Shown here: positions 25,332-33,800 of the stretch, in pieces | How positions within the stretch are numbered: position 1 is the first letter of the stretch | How the letters are laid out: each line of letters opens with the position of its first letter | NCBI RefSeq assembly: GCF_017676385.1 | Contig: NZ_JAFFZN010000003.1 | Span: 248,001 to 312,000, forward strand | Length of the DNA: 64,000 nt | Source: Streptomyces spirodelae | GTDB lineage: Bacteria > Actinomycetota > Actinomycetes > Streptomycetales > Streptomycetaceae | Direction: 5' to 3' | Notes under the pieces: model-generated | The model's database searches: none | Told to the model about the DNA's origin: nothing | The model's input: the letters and a program-made list of their open reading frames with translations, nothing else | Made by a program: the position numbers and the translations under genes

Positions 25332-26327
25332 TCATGCGCGGCGACGCAGTGTATCGAGGAGCACGGCGAGCGCAATAACTACCCCAATGACAACCTGCTG
25401 CCAGAAAGCGGAAACATCGAGAAGGTTGAGTCCATTGCGCAGAACAGCGAGGATAAGCGCGCCGATCAGCGTTCCGGAAGCCTTGCCGACGCCTCCGGCG
25501 AGACTGGCACCACCAATGACGACGGCCGCAATCGCATCCAGTTCGTAACCATTGGCGGCCGTCGGCTGGGCCGAGGCGAGCCGGGAGGCCAGGACGATTC
25601 CGGCGATGGCGGCGAAGGTGCCCACCAGGGTGTAGATCACCAGCTTCTGGCGGCGGACCCGGATGCCGGACAGGTGCGCGGCTTCCTCGTTCCCGCCGAT
25701 GGCGTACATCGAACGGCCGCTGTAGGTGCGGTTGAGCACCAGCGCCGCCAGCAGGCCCATGGCGATCATCACCAGGACCGGCACCGGCAGCCATTCCCCC
25801 ATCGTCTTGCCGATCCAGGTGAGGGAGTCGGGCAGCACGACCGGGCTGCCCTCGGAGACGACCTGCGCCAGGCCGCGCGCGGCCGAGAGCATCGCCAGGG
25901 TCGCGATGAACGGCGGCAGTTTCCCGTAGGAGATCAGGATGCCGTTCACCAGTCCGGCGGCGGTGCCGGAGAGGATCGCCAGGACGACGCCGAGAAAGAC
26001 CGGCATGCCCTGGGTCGTGGTGAACCAGCCCAGCATGACCCCGGAGAACGCCGCCACCGAACCGACCGACAGGTCGATGCCGCCGGAGACGATGGCGAAG
26101 GTGACGCCGAAGGCGAGGATGGCGGTCACGGCCGCCTGTACGCCCACGTTCAGCAGGTTCGTCGTGGTGAAGAAGTTGCCGGTCCAGAACGACAGCACGA
26201 GGACCAGAACGGCGAGCGCGGTGAGTGCGCCGTTGTCCTCCAGGACGCGGCGTACGCGGTTGGGCGGCCCGCTGCCGCCGGGGCGCTTGTCCAGGCGGTG
26301 ACCCGGCTGCTGCGTGTCAATGGCCAC
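25332..26327 (-). CDS. rbsC: Ribose ABC transporter permease
   Basis: 331 residues with about eight to ten hydrophobic segments after a polar N-terminus (residues 1-30). Family motifs include FATTNLLNVGVQAAVTAILAFG-like FFTTTNLLNVGVQ, VSGGIDLSVGSVAAFSGV, NGILISYGKLPPFIATLAMLSAARGLA and YAIGGNEEAAHLSGIRV, the last being the cytoplasmic loop that docks the ATPase. The start overlaps the end of rbsA by 11 bp. Codons near the 3' end are noticeably less GC-rich (for example ATA and AAT codons) than the neighbours. Confidence 0.95.
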   Translation of the reverse strand: MAIDTQQPGHRLDKRPGGSGPPNRVRRVLEDNGALTALAVLVLVLSFWTGNFFTTTNLLNVGVQAAVTAILAFGVTFAIVSGGIDLSVGSVAAFSGVMLGWFTTTQGMPVFLGVVLAILSGTAAGLVNGILISYGKLPPFIATLAMLSAARGLAQVVSEGSPVVLPDSLTWIGKTMGEWLPVPVLVMIAMGLLAALVLNRTYSGRSMYAIGGNEEAAHLSGIRVRRQKLVIYTLVGTFAAIAGIVLASRLASAQPTAANGYELDAIAAVVIGGASLAGGVGKASGTLIGALILAVLRNGLNLLDVSAFWQQVVIGVVIALAVLLDTLRRRA

Positions 26328-27882
26328 GGGGAGAATCCTCCATCTCGCTCGTACCTGGCGCGGAGGTGCCGACGGCCAGGGCCATGACGGCGTCCTGGGT
26401 CGCTTCCCGCGCGGTCAGTTCACCGGCGATCCGGCCCTGGGACATCACCAGGATCCGGTCGCTCATGCCCAGCACCTCGGGGAGGTCGCTGGAGATCATC
26501 AGCACCGCGTGGCCGGAGGCCGTCAGCTCGTTGATGAGCTGGTAGATCTCGACCTTGGCGCCCACGTCGATGCCTCGGGTGGGTTCGTCCAGGATCAGCA
26601 CGCGGCTGTTGGCGAGCAGCCACTTGCCGATCACGACCTTCTGCTGGTTGCCGCCCGAGAGGGTGCGCACATGCTGGTCGAGTCCGGCCATCCGTACGCC
26701 CAGCCGGTCGGCGATCCGGGAGGCCGCCTTGCGCTGTCCCGCACGGTCGACCAGGCCGCCCCTGCTCGCCTCCCGCAGGGTGACCAGGCCGAGGTTCTCC
26801 GCGACCGACGCGTCCGGCAGCAGCCCCTGCCCCTTGCGGTCCTCGGGGACCAGGCCGAGCCCCGCCGCGTGCGAGGCCCATACGTCGCCGCCGGGCAGCC
26901 GCTTGCCGGCCACCTCGACGCGCCCGGCGTCGTAGTCGTCGGCGCCGAAGACGGCGCGCACCACCTCGGTGCGGCCGGCGCCGACCAGCCCGGCGATGCC
27001 GACGACCTCACCGGCGCGCACCTCGAAGTCGATGTTCTCGAAGACGCCCTTCTTGTGCAGCCCGGTCACCCGCAGCAGCGGCGCGGCCGAGGCGGCCGCC
27101 TGCTCGGCCTGTACGGTCTCGCGCGGGTACTGCTGCTCGATGCTGCGGCCCACCATCATCCGCACCAGCTCGTCCTGCGGGGCGCGGGCGGAGACCTGGC
27201 CGACGCTGCGGCCGTCGCGCAGCACGGTGACCCGGTCGCCGATGGCGGCGATCTCCTCCAGGTGGTGGGTGATGAAGACGATGCCCACACCCTCGGCCCG
27301 CAGCTTGCGGACGATGACGAAGAGCCGGTTCACCTCCTCGGCGGTGAGCACGGCGGTCGGCTCGTCCATGATCAGGACCCGGGTGCGCAGGCTGAGCGCC
27401 TTGGCGATCTCGACCATCTGCCGCCCGGCGATGCCCAGCTTGCCGACCGGAGTGCGCGGGGGAGCGGTGACGCCGACCCGCTCCAGCAGCACCTTCGCGT
27501 CGGCCTCCATCTTCTTGCGGTCCACCAGGCCGAACCGGCGCGGCTGCCGGCCCAGGAAGAGGTTCTCCGCGATGGACAGGTGCGGCACCAGGTTGAACTC
27601 CTGGTGGATGGTGCCGATACCGAGCTTCTCCGCGGCCTCGGCGCCCGTGATGCGCACTGCCTTGCCCTCACGCAGGACCCGTCCCGCGTCCGCGCGATAG
27701 GTGCCGGAGAGCACCTTGATCAGGGTGCTCTTGCCGGCGCCGTTCTCGCCCAGCAGGACGTGCACTTCACCGGCGCGCAGGTCGAAGTCGACACCGTCGA
27801 GGGCGACCACGCCGGGGAAGGTCTTGCGGATGCCCTCCGTGCGCAGCAGTTCCCGTGCCGGGGGCGGGTCTGGGGTGGTCAA
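26317..27882 (-). CDS. rbsA: Ribose ABC transporter ATPase (two NBDs)
   Basis: 521 residues, two ATP-binding cassettes. NBD1 has LLGENGAGKSTLIKVL, LSIAGRQMVEIAKAL-type signature (LGIAGRQMVEIAKALS) and VLIMDEPTAVLT. NBD2 has the degenerate Walker A GLVGAGRTEVVRAVFG that is normal for RbsA, LSGGNQQKVVIGKWL and VLILDEPTRGIDVGAK. I place the start at the TTG of 27882 because AAAGGA lies ~8 nt upstream and the N-terminus TTPDPPPARELLRTEGIRKTFPGV matches the family; this TTG overlaps the regulator stop as TTGA. The frame continues upstream only inside the regulator gene. Confidence 0.93.
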   Translation of the reverse strand: MTTPDPPPARELLRTEGIRKTFPGVVALDGVDFDLRAGEVHVLLGENGAGKSTLIKVLSGTYRADAGRVLREGKAVRITGAEAAEKLGIGTIHQEFNLVPHLSIAENLFLGRQPRRFGLVDRKKMEADAKVLLERVGVTAPPRTPVGKLGIAGRQMVEIAKALSLRTRVLIMDEPTAVLTAEEVNRLFVIVRKLRAEGVGIVFITHHLEEIAAIGDRVTVLRDGRSVGQVSARAPQDELVRMMVGRSIEQQYPRETVQAEQAAASAAPLLRVTGLHKKGVFENIDFEVRAGEVVGIAGLVGAGRTEVVRAVFGADDYDAGRVEVAGKRLPGGDVWASHAAGLGLVPEDRKGQGLLPDASVAENLGLVTLREASRGGLVDRAGQRKAASRIADRLGVRMAGLDQHVRTLSGGNQQKVVIGKWLLANSRVLILDEPTRGIDVGAKVEIYQLINELTASGHAVLMISSDLPEVLGMSDRILVMSQGRIAGELTAREATQDAVMALAVGTSAPGTSEMEDSPRGH

Positions 27883-28886
27883 CGACGCGTCCTTTCGTCT
27901 TCGCCGCAGGAGCGGCGCGCTATGAGGTGGGCGGAGAGCGTGACGGAACCGGCGCTCCGGCCCTCCACCAGGTCGGTCAGCGCGGCGACCGCGCGGTGGC
28001 CCAGTTCCTGGGTCGGTTGGGCGATCGCGGTGATCGGGGGGTCGGTGTGCAGGAACCAGGGGATGTCGTCGAAGGCGGCCAGCGACACATCGGCCGGCAC
28101 CCGCAGGCCCCGGGTGCGCAGCTGCTCCATGACGCCCAGCGCCATCAGGTTGTCCGTCGCGAAGATCGCGTCGGGCGGCTCGGGCAGCGCGAAGAACCGC
28201 TCCGTGGCCCGCCGTCCGCTCGCCGTCTGGAAGTCGCCCTGGCCGATGAAGGCGTCGGGCAGCGGCAGTCCGTGCTCCCGCAGCGCCGAGCGGAAGGCGT
28301 GGACCCGTTCGTTGCTGGTCGTGCTCGCGACGGGCCCGGTGATGATAGCCAGCCTGCGGTGTCCGAGGGCGTACAGATGAGCGACGAGATCGCGAACGGC
28401 GGGCTGCCCGTCGGCACGCACCAGCGGTACGTCCAGACCTTCGATCCACCGGTCCACGAACACCATGGGGATGCCCAGCAGCGCGGCCTCCCGCAGCGCG
28501 ACGGAGTCGCCGGAGGCGGGGGAGACGAGCAGTCCGTCGATCCGGCGGTCCAGCAGGGTGCGCACATGGTGGTCCTGGAGCGCGAGCTGTTCGTCGGCGT
28601 TGCCGATGATCACGCTGTAGCCCTTGCTCCGCGCCGCGTCCTCGACCGCACGGGCCAGCTCGGTGAAGAAAGGATTCAGCACATCGCTGATGACCAGCCC
28701 GAGGGTGCGCGTCTGGTCGGTGCGCAGGGAGCGGGCCAGCGTGTTGGGCCGGTAGCTCAGTTCGGAGACGGCGGTCAGCACCCGGGCGCGGGTCTCCTCG
28801 CGGACCCCGCTGTGGTCGTTGAGGACGCGCGAGACCGTGGCGACGGAGACGCCGGCGCGTGCCGCGACGTCCTTGATGCCTGCCAT
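27879..28886 (-). CDS. rbsR: LacI-family ribose repressor
   Basis: 335 residues. DNA-binding head MAGIKDVAARAGVSVATVSRVLNDHSGVREETRARVLTAVSELSYRPN, hinge LARSLRTDQTRTLG, and a ligand domain with LVISDVLNPFFTELARAVEDAARSKGY, DGLLVSPASGD, HRRLAIITG, DAIFATDNLMALGVMEQL and VSLAAFDDIPWFLHTDPPITAI. The ATG at 28886 gives the canonical head; the frame is open further upstream without similarity. It is the first gene of rbsRACBKD and its TGA overlaps the rbsA TTG, so repressor and transporter are translated together. A matching operator lies at 28964-28977. Role in ribose control is inferred from operon position. Confidence 0.92.
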   Translation of the reverse strand: MAGIKDVAARAGVSVATVSRVLNDHSGVREETRARVLTAVSELSYRPNTLARSLRTDQTRTLGLVISDVLNPFFTELARAVEDAARSKGYSVIIGNADEQLALQDHHVRTLLDRRIDGLLVSPASGDSVALREAALLGIPMVFVDRWIEGLDVPLVRADGQPAVRDLVAHLYALGHRRLAIITGPVASTTSNERVHAFRSALREHGLPLPDAFIGQGDFQTASGRRATERFFALPEPPDAIFATDNLMALGVMEQLRTRGLRVPADVSLAAFDDIPWFLHTDPPITAIAQPTQELGHRAVAALTDLVEGRSAGSVTLSAHLIARRSCGEDERTRR

Positions 28887-28963
28887 TGCCGTGCTTTTTC
28901 CAAGCTGGGAAGAGGGGGGAAGTGCCTCCGGACGCAGGGCACTCGGAGGCGCCGCGCTGCGCA

Positions 28964-28977
28964 TGGAAACGATTACA
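28964..28977. promoter_or_regulatory. RbsR/LacI-type operator
   Basis: TGGAAACGATTACA; reverse complement TGTAATCGTTTCCA. An imperfect palindrome with central CG, close to LacI-family consensus sites, 78 bp upstream of rbsR. TGTAAT on the minus strand could itself be the -10 box. Predicted autoregulation of the rbs operon. Confidence 0.7.
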
Positions 28978-29030
28978 TCGGTCATGCAATGTGATGTGCG
29001 CATGCTGGCGCAAGTCGAGAACGGTGCCGA

Positions 29031-29056
29031 TGCACGATCGTGATGATGCTCGTGCA
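29031..29056. repeat. Inverted repeat in rbs/helicase gap
   Basis: TGCACGA (29031-29037) and TCGTGCA (29050-29056) with a 12-bp spacer, plus the nested palindrome CACGATCGTG (29033-29042). A candidate second operator for the rbs promoter or one for the helicase gene. Confidence 0.5.
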
Positions 29057-29231
29057 TACGTAACTGCACTGGTCACGCGGACAGTTCCGATGGTGAACCC
29101 AGAGTTGTGCACAGGAGAGTGTGCCGGCCTAGTTGTGCTGTTCGGTCAGGTTTGTCCGGCTGGGGGTCCGGGGGTCGGCCGCCGGGGAGGCGCAGTGTCC
29201 ACAGGGCTGCCACGCTGTCGGTGTCCAGGGC

Positions 29232-29237
29232 TACGGT
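29232..29237 (+). promoter_or_regulatory. -10 box of helicase gene (leaderless)
   Basis: TACGGT followed by exactly 7 nt and the ATG at 29245; no Shine-Dalgarno sequence. Confidence 0.5.
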
Positions 29238-29244
29238 CGGTCAC

Positions 29245-31524
29245 ATGACGTTCCAGCCTGCCGTGCTCGAAGGGGTACTAGAGCGCATCACCTACGCCAA
29301 TGAGGACAATGGGTACACCGTCGCACGAGTCGACACCGGCCGCGGCGGTGGCGAACTGCTCACGGTCGTGGGCGCGTTGCTGGGCGCCCAGGCGGGGGAG
29401 TCGCTGCGGATGGAGGGGCGCTGGGGCTCCCACCCGCAGTACGGGCGCCAGTTCCATGTGGACAACTACGTCACGGTGCTGCCCGCCACCATCCAGGGCA
29501 TCCGCCGCTATCTGGGCTCGGGCCTGGTCAAGGGCATCGGGCCACGTATCGCGGACCGGATCGTCAGTCACTTCGGCGTCGACACACTGGAGATCATCGA
29601 GGCCGACCCGAAAAAACTCGTAGAGGTCCCCGGGCTCGGCCCCAAGCGCACCAAACTGATCGCCGCCGCGTGGGAGGAGCAGAAGGCCATCAAGGAGGTG
29701 ATGGTCTTCCTCCAGGGCGTCGGCGTCTCCACCTCCATCGCGGTGCGCATCTACAAGCAGTACGGCGACGCGTCGATCTCCGTGGTGCGCGGCAACCCCT
29801 ACCGGCTGGCGGCCGACGTGTGGGGCATCGGCTTCCTGACGGCCGACCGCATCGCCCAGTCCGTCGGCATCCCGCACGACAGCCCGGAGCGGGTCAAGGC
29901 CGGTCTGCGCCACGCCCTGTCCCAGTCCTCGGACCAAGGCCACTGCTATCTGCCCGAAGAGCGGCTCATCTCCGAGGCCGTCAAGCTCCTCCAGGTGGAC
30001 ACCGGCCTGGTCATCGACTGTCTCGGTGAGCTCGCCGCCGACGAGGAGGGCGGCGTGGTACGCGAGCCGGTGCCCGACCCCGAGGACCCCTCACGCCATC
30101 TGACCGCCGTCTATCTGGTGCCCTTCCACCGCGCTGAGGTGGCGCTGGCCGCCCAGCTCAAGCGGCTCCTGCGCACGGCGGAGGACCGGCTGCCGTGGTT
30201 CCAGGACGTCGACTGGGACAAGGCGCTCGGCTGGCTGGCGGAGCGTACGGGTGCCCGGCTGGCGCCCGAGCAGCGGGAGGCGGTGCGGCTCGCCCTCACC
30301 AGTCGGGTGGCGGTGCTGACCGGCGGGCCGGGATGCGGCAAGTCGTTCACCGTGCGCTCGGTGGTCGAGCTGGCCCGCGCCAAGCATGCCCGGGTGGTGC
30401 TGGCCGCACCCACCGGCCGGGCCGCCAAGCGGCTGGCGGAGCTGACCGGGGCCGAGGCGTCCACCGTGCACCGGCTGCTGGAGCTGAAGCCGGGCGGCGA
30501 CGCGGCCTTCGACAGGGACCGCCCGCTGGAGGCCGACCTGGTCGTGGTGGACGAGGCGTCCATGCTGGACCTGCTGCTCGCCAACAAGCTCATCAAGGCC
30601 GTTCCGCCCGGCGCCCATCTGCTGCTGGTGGGAGACGTGGACCAACTGCCCTCGGTGGGCGCCGGTGAGGTGCTGCGGGATCTGCTGGCCGAGGGCGGTC
30701 CCGTACCCGCGGTGCGGCTGCGCCGGATCTTCCGGCAGGCCCAGCAGTCGGGGGTGGTGACCAACGCGCACCGGATCAACTCGGGCACCCAGCCGCTCAC
30801 CCAGGGGCTGGAGGATTTCTTCCTCTTCGTGGAGGAGGACACCGAGGCGGCCGGCGCGCTGACGGTGGATGTGGCGGCCCGGCGCATCCCGGCCAGGTTC
30901 GGGCTCGACCCGCGGCGCGATGTGCAGGTGCTGGCGCCGATGCACCGCGGCCCGGCCGGGGCCGGAGCGCTCAACGGGCTGCTCCAGCAGGCTGTCACCC
31001 CGGCCCGTCCCGGGCTGCCCGAGAAGCGCTTCGGCGGTCGGGTTTTCCGGGTGGGCGACAAGGTCACCCAGATCAGAAACAACTATGAAAAGGGCGCGAA
31101 CGGTGTCTTCAACGGCACGGTCGGTGTGGTCACCGGGCTGCACGTCGACGACCACCGGCTCACCGTGCTGACGGACGAGGACGAAGAGGTCGCCTACGAC
31201 TTCGACGAGCTGGACGAGCTGTCCCACGCCTACGCGATGACCATCCACCGCTCGCAGGGCAGCGAGTACCCGGCGGTAGTGATCCCGGTCACCACGGGTG
31301 CCTGGATGATGCTCCAACGGAATCTGCTGTACACGGCGGTGACGAGAGCCAAGCGGCTGGTGGTGCTGGTGGGGTCGCGCAGGGCGCTCGGCCAGGCGGT
31401 CCGGACCGTCTCGGCGGGGCGGCGCTGTACGGCGCTCGACAACCGGCTGCGCGCGGCGGCTCCTCCTCGGGAGGCGGGATGTGTGCCAGGGGGTGACCAT
31501 GGCGGCCAAGAGGGTGCAGGATAG
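29245..31524 (+). CDS. recD2: RecD-like ATP-dependent DNA helicase
   Basis: 759 residues, the size of RecD2 proteins, which act without RecBC. The N-terminal region begins VLEGVLERITYANEDNGYTVARV and has helix-hairpin-helix-type repeats (IRRYLGSGLVKGIGPRIADRIV; PGLGPKRTKLIAAAWEEQ). The SF1B helicase core has Walker A TGGPGCGKSFTVRS (~359), AAPTGRAAKRLAELTG, Walker B LVVVDEASMLD, LLVGDVDQLPSVGAGEVLRDL, VTQIRNNYEKGANGVFNGTVG and YAMTIHRSQGSEYPAVVIPV, then LLYTAVTRAKRLVVLVG. It unwinds DNA 5' to 3', probably in repair. ATG at 29245 fits a leaderless promoter. Confidence 0.93.
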   Translation: MTFQPAVLEGVLERITYANEDNGYTVARVDTGRGGGELLTVVGALLGAQAGESLRMEGRWGSHPQYGRQFHVDNYVTVLPATIQGIRRYLGSGLVKGIGPRIADRIVSHFGVDTLEIIEADPKKLVEVPGLGPKRTKLIAAAWEEQKAIKEVMVFLQGVGVSTSIAVRIYKQYGDASISVVRGNPYRLAADVWGIGFLTADRIAQSVGIPHDSPERVKAGLRHALSQSSDQGHCYLPEERLISEAVKLLQVDTGLVIDCLGELAADEEGGVVREPVPDPEDPSRHLTAVYLVPFHRAEVALAAQLKRLLRTAEDRLPWFQDVDWDKALGWLAERTGARLAPEQREAVRLALTSRVAVLTGGPGCGKSFTVRSVVELARAKHARVVLAAPTGRAAKRLAELTGAEASTVHRLLELKPGGDAAFDRDRPLEADLVVVDEASMLDLLLANKLIKAVPPGAHLLLVGDVDQLPSVGAGEVLRDLLAEGGPVPAVRLRRIFRQAQQSGVVTNAHRINSGTQPLTQGLEDFFLFVEEDTEAAGALTVDVAARRIPARFGLDPRRDVQVLAPMHRGPAGAGALNGLLQQAVTPARPGLPEKRFGGRVFRVGDKVTQIRNNYEKGANGVFNGTVGVVTGLHVDDHRLTVLTDEDEEVAYDFDELDELSHAYAMTIHRSQGSEYPAVVIPVTTGAWMMLQRNLLYTAVTRAKRLVVLVGSRRALGQAVRTVSAGRRCTALDNRLRAAAPPREAGCVPGGDHGGQEGAG

Positions 31525-31657
31525 CTAGTTGGGCGGCACTGCGTGCCACCATGGAGCCCTCCGGCTGACCCCCAGTGCACCGCACGGCGCTGAATAGGGG
31601 AGAGTGGAAGAAGTCAGGGCACCTCGAAGAAGAGGCACTACGTCGGTGAGGGATGAC

Positions 31658-32962
31658 GTGAGCGAACACCGCGACAGCGAGAACTCCGTAGTACTCCGCT
31701 ACGGGGACGGCGAGTACAGCTACCCGGTCGTCGACAGCACGGTCGGTGACCGTGGCTTCGACATCGGCAAGCTGCGTGCCCAGACCGGTCTGGTGACCCT
31801 GGATTCGGGATACGGCAACACCGCCGCCTACAAATCCGCCATCACCTTCCTCGACGGTGAGCAGGGCATCCTGCGCTACCGCGGCTATCCGATCGAGCAG
31901 CTCGCCGAACGCGGCACCTTCCTGGAGACGGCGTATCTGCTCATCAACGGCGAGCTGCCCACCGTCGACGAGCTGAGCGCGTTCAAGAACGAGATCACGC
32001 AGCACACCCTGCTGCACGAGGACGTCAAACGGTTCTACGACGGCTTCCCGCGTGACGCCCACCCGATGGCGATGCTCTCCTCGGTGGTGAGCGCGCTGTC
32101 GACCTTCTACCAGGACAGCCACAACCCCTTCGACGAGCAGCAGCGGCACCTGTCGACCATAAGGCTGCTGGCCAAGCTGCCGACGATCGCCGCGTACGCC
32201 TACAAGAAGGCGATCGGCCACCCGGTCATCTACCCGAGCAACGACCTGGGCTATGTGGAGAACTTCCTGCGGATGACCTTCTCGGTCCCGGCCCAGGAGT
32301 ACGAGCTGGACCCGGTCGTGGTCAGCGCCCTGGACAAGCTGCTGATCCTGCACGCGGACCATGAGCAGAACTGCTCGACCTCCACCGTGCGGCTGGTCGG
32401 CTCGTCGCAGGCGAACATGTTCGCCTCCATCTCGGCCGGTATCAACGCGCTCTGGGGCCCCCTGCACGGCGGCGCCAACCAGAGCGTGCTGGAGATGCTC
32501 CAGGGCATCCAGGCATCCGGAGGCGACGTCGACACCTTCATCCGCAAGGTGAAGAACAAGGAAGACGGCGTCAAGCTGATGGGCTTCGGCCACCGCGTCT
32601 ACAAGAACTTCGACCCCCGGGCGAAGATCATCAAGGCGGCGGCCCACGATGTGCTCTCGGCCCTGGGCAAGAGCGACGAGCTGCTGGACATCGCGCTCCG
32701 CCTGGAGGAGCACGCCCTGTCCGACGACTACTTCGTGGAGCGGAAGCTCTACCCGAACGTGGACTTCTACACCGGCCTGATCTACCGCGCCATGGGCTTC
32801 CCGACCAGCATGTTCACCGTGCTGTTCGCGCTCGGCCGGCTCCCGGGCTGGATCGCCCAGTGGCACGAGATGATCAAGGAGCCGAACTCGCGTATCGGCC
32901 GCCCGCGGCAGATCTACACGGGCGTCGTCGAGCGGGACTACGTCCCCGTCGAGGCGCGCTGA
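31658..32962 (+). CDS. gltA: Citrate synthase
   Basis: 434 residues; condenses acetyl-CoA with oxaloacetate at the entry to the TCA cycle. Type II (GltA-like) features: LRYGDGEYSYPVVDSTVGDRGFDIGKLR, FLDGEQGILRYRGYPIEQLAE, the His-containing ILHADHEQNCSTSTVRL, GALWGPLHGGANQ-type WGPLHGGANQSVLEML, MGFGHRVYKNFDPRA (catalytic His) and PNVDFYTGLIYRAMG (catalytic Asp region). GTG at 31658 is chosen because AGGGA lies 5 nt upstream and the product then matches the length of known Streptomyces enzymes; GTG codons at 31604 and 31646 remain possible. Followed by a strong terminator at 33060. Known as citA in S. coelicolor. Confidence 0.95.
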   Translation: MSEHRDSENSVVLRYGDGEYSYPVVDSTVGDRGFDIGKLRAQTGLVTLDSGYGNTAAYKSAITFLDGEQGILRYRGYPIEQLAERGTFLETAYLLINGELPTVDELSAFKNEITQHTLLHEDVKRFYDGFPRDAHPMAMLSSVVSALSTFYQDSHNPFDEQQRHLSTIRLLAKLPTIAAYAYKKAIGHPVIYPSNDLGYVENFLRMTFSVPAQEYELDPVVVSALDKLLILHADHEQNCSTSTVRLVGSSQANMFASISAGINALWGPLHGGANQSVLEMLQGIQASGGDVDTFIRKVKNKEDGVKLMGFGHRVYKNFDPRAKIIKAAAHDVLSALGKSDELLDIALRLEEHALSDDYFVERKLYPNVDFYTGLIYRAMGFPTSMFTVLFALGRLPGWIAQWHEMIKEPNSRIGRPRQIYTGVVERDYVPVEAR

Positions 32963-33059
32963 GCCGTTGCCCTGTTCGGGGCTGCCCCTTTTCGGGTGAG
33001 CCGCTCCGCCGGCGCCGCGCTCTCGGGGTGCCCCCGCTCTCCCCGGTACCAGCACAAAT

Positions 33060-33099
33060 GGAAGACCCCGATCCAAACGGACCGGGGTCTTCCGTTTGT
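33060..33099 (+). terminator. Citrate synthase terminator
   Basis: GGAAGACCCC (33060-33069) pairs with GGGGTCTTCC (33084-33093), 14-nt loop, followed by GTTTGTG. The stem is preceded by CAAAT, so it could also work leftward. Confidence 0.8.
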
Positions 33100-33104
33100 G
33101 CGCA

Positions 33105-33402
33105 TTGACGACGAGACGTAGGTCACAGAAATTGGGGGGTAACCATCGGCGGGGTTCGTAGGTCTAACCGGGTGGCGTCGGCCTCCCGGCGGAGCCGACG
33201 CCGCCGGCTTCACATCCGTCTTGGGGGACGGATGCGAGGTGAAGGAACGGTGAACGTGCGCGGGGAGCTTTGAGCGGCCCTCCCGCTCGCACGGACACCC
33301 AGGAGGCGCCCGGCCAGGATCCCGTGGGGGGAATCCGTGACCGGGAATCGAAAGCGCCCCGTCGGCGGGCCCGTGGGGGGACCTGGCTGACGGGGCGCTT
33401 TT
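33105..33402 (+). ncRNA. Candidate structured non-coding RNA downstream of citrate synthase
   Basis: Between TTGACG (33105-33110) and a U-tailed terminator (33351-33402) there is no open reading frame with coding character, but there are three stems in a row. GGCGTCGGC/GCCGACGCC (33174-33182 with 33194-33202) is first. CATCCGTC/GACGGATG (33213-33220 with 33227-33234) is extended by CTTCA/TGAAG. GTGCG-GGGGAG/CTCCC-CGCAC (33256-33292) is third. The -10 region near 33127-33133 (AGAAATT) is weak. Alternatively the interval is untranscribed and the second hairpin only terminates the leftward copper chaperone mRNA. Strand and ends are inference. Confidence 0.4.
33351..33402. terminator. Bidirectional-looking terminator
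   Basis: AAAGCGCCCCGTC (33351-33363) pairs perfectly over 13 bp with GACGGGGCGCTTT (33389-33401), followed by TT. Read on the minus strand it also ends in a T-run (TTTCGATT), so it may terminate the leftward copper chaperone transcript as well as a rightward RNA. Confidence 0.75.
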
Positions 33403-33581
33403 CGCTGCCGCGGACCTTGGCGCAAGAGGGCTCCGTCGCGGCGGAGCGCCCCCCTCGATGCCCGTCGCCATGGCTAGTCCTCCGCGGTGGGGGAGAGGTT
33501 TGCTCTGCCGTGCGGGTGCCCGGGGCCGGGGTGACAATGGAGGGGCGGTGCCCCTTGTGATGGCGAGGCGGCCGGGCTGGT

Positions 33582-33800
33582 TCAGGCCCGGCCGGCCAGC
33601 TCGTAGCCGGCCTCGTCCACGGCATCCCGCACGGCGGCTTCGTCCAGCTCGCCGGAGGAGGTGACGGTGACCTCTCCGGAGGCGGCCACGGCCTTCACTG
33701 CCGAGACGCCCTCGATCCGGGAGATCTCCTCGGAGACCGCGCCCTCGCAGTGGCCGCAGGTCATTCCGGAAACCTTGTAGGTGGTCGTGACGGTGCTCAT
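33582..33800 (-). CDS. copZ: Copper chaperone, heavy-metal-associated (HMA) domain
   Basis: 72 residues comprising one ferredoxin-like HMA domain: TTTYKVSGMTCGHCEGAVSEEI, with the Cu(I)-binding MTCGHC, and GYELAG at the end. Delivers Cu(I) to a P-type ATPase or to the CsoR sensor. GAGGAG lies 6 nt before the ATG at 33800; the frame is open upstream without similarity. A perfect CsoR-type inverted repeat lies ~108 bp upstream, so copper induction is expected. No copA ATPase is adjacent, so the gene is solitary here. Confidence 0.93.
   Translation of the reverse strand: MSTVTTTYKVSGMTCGHCEGAVSEEISRIEGVSAVKAVAASGEVTVTSSGELDEAAVRDAVDEAGYELAGRA

Larger units (their letters stand above)
28887..29244. 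other. Divergent regulatory gap between rbs operon and helicase gene
   Basis: About 360 bp with no gene seen. From left to right it contains the RbsR-like operator (28964-28977), an inverted repeat TGCACGA...TCGTGCA (29031-29056) with a nested CACGATCGTG palindrome, and the -10 box of the helicase gene (29232-29237). Confidence 0.7.
32963..33581. other. Non-coding interval after citrate synthase
   Basis: About 620 bp without a credible coding frame. Contains the citrate synthase terminator (33060-33099), a possible -35 TTGACG (33105-33110), three consecutive hairpins (33174-33292) and a second, U-tailed hairpin (33351-33402). The rest (33403-33581) shows nothing recognisable. Confidence 0.75.

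Noticed and set aside
33105..33402. Cyclic-di-AMP (ydaO) or another known riboswitch class
   Set aside because: GAATCC and GTCAGC-like pieces occur but not in the order, spacing or pairing of the ydaO consensus. No start codon follows the terminator in a way that fits a leader.
33164..33625. Minus-strand frame across the citrate synthase downstream region
   Set aside because: Composition is Pro/Arg/Ser/Gly-rich, it runs through two perfect hairpins, and it overlaps the copper chaperone gene in a different frame; not credible as a gene.
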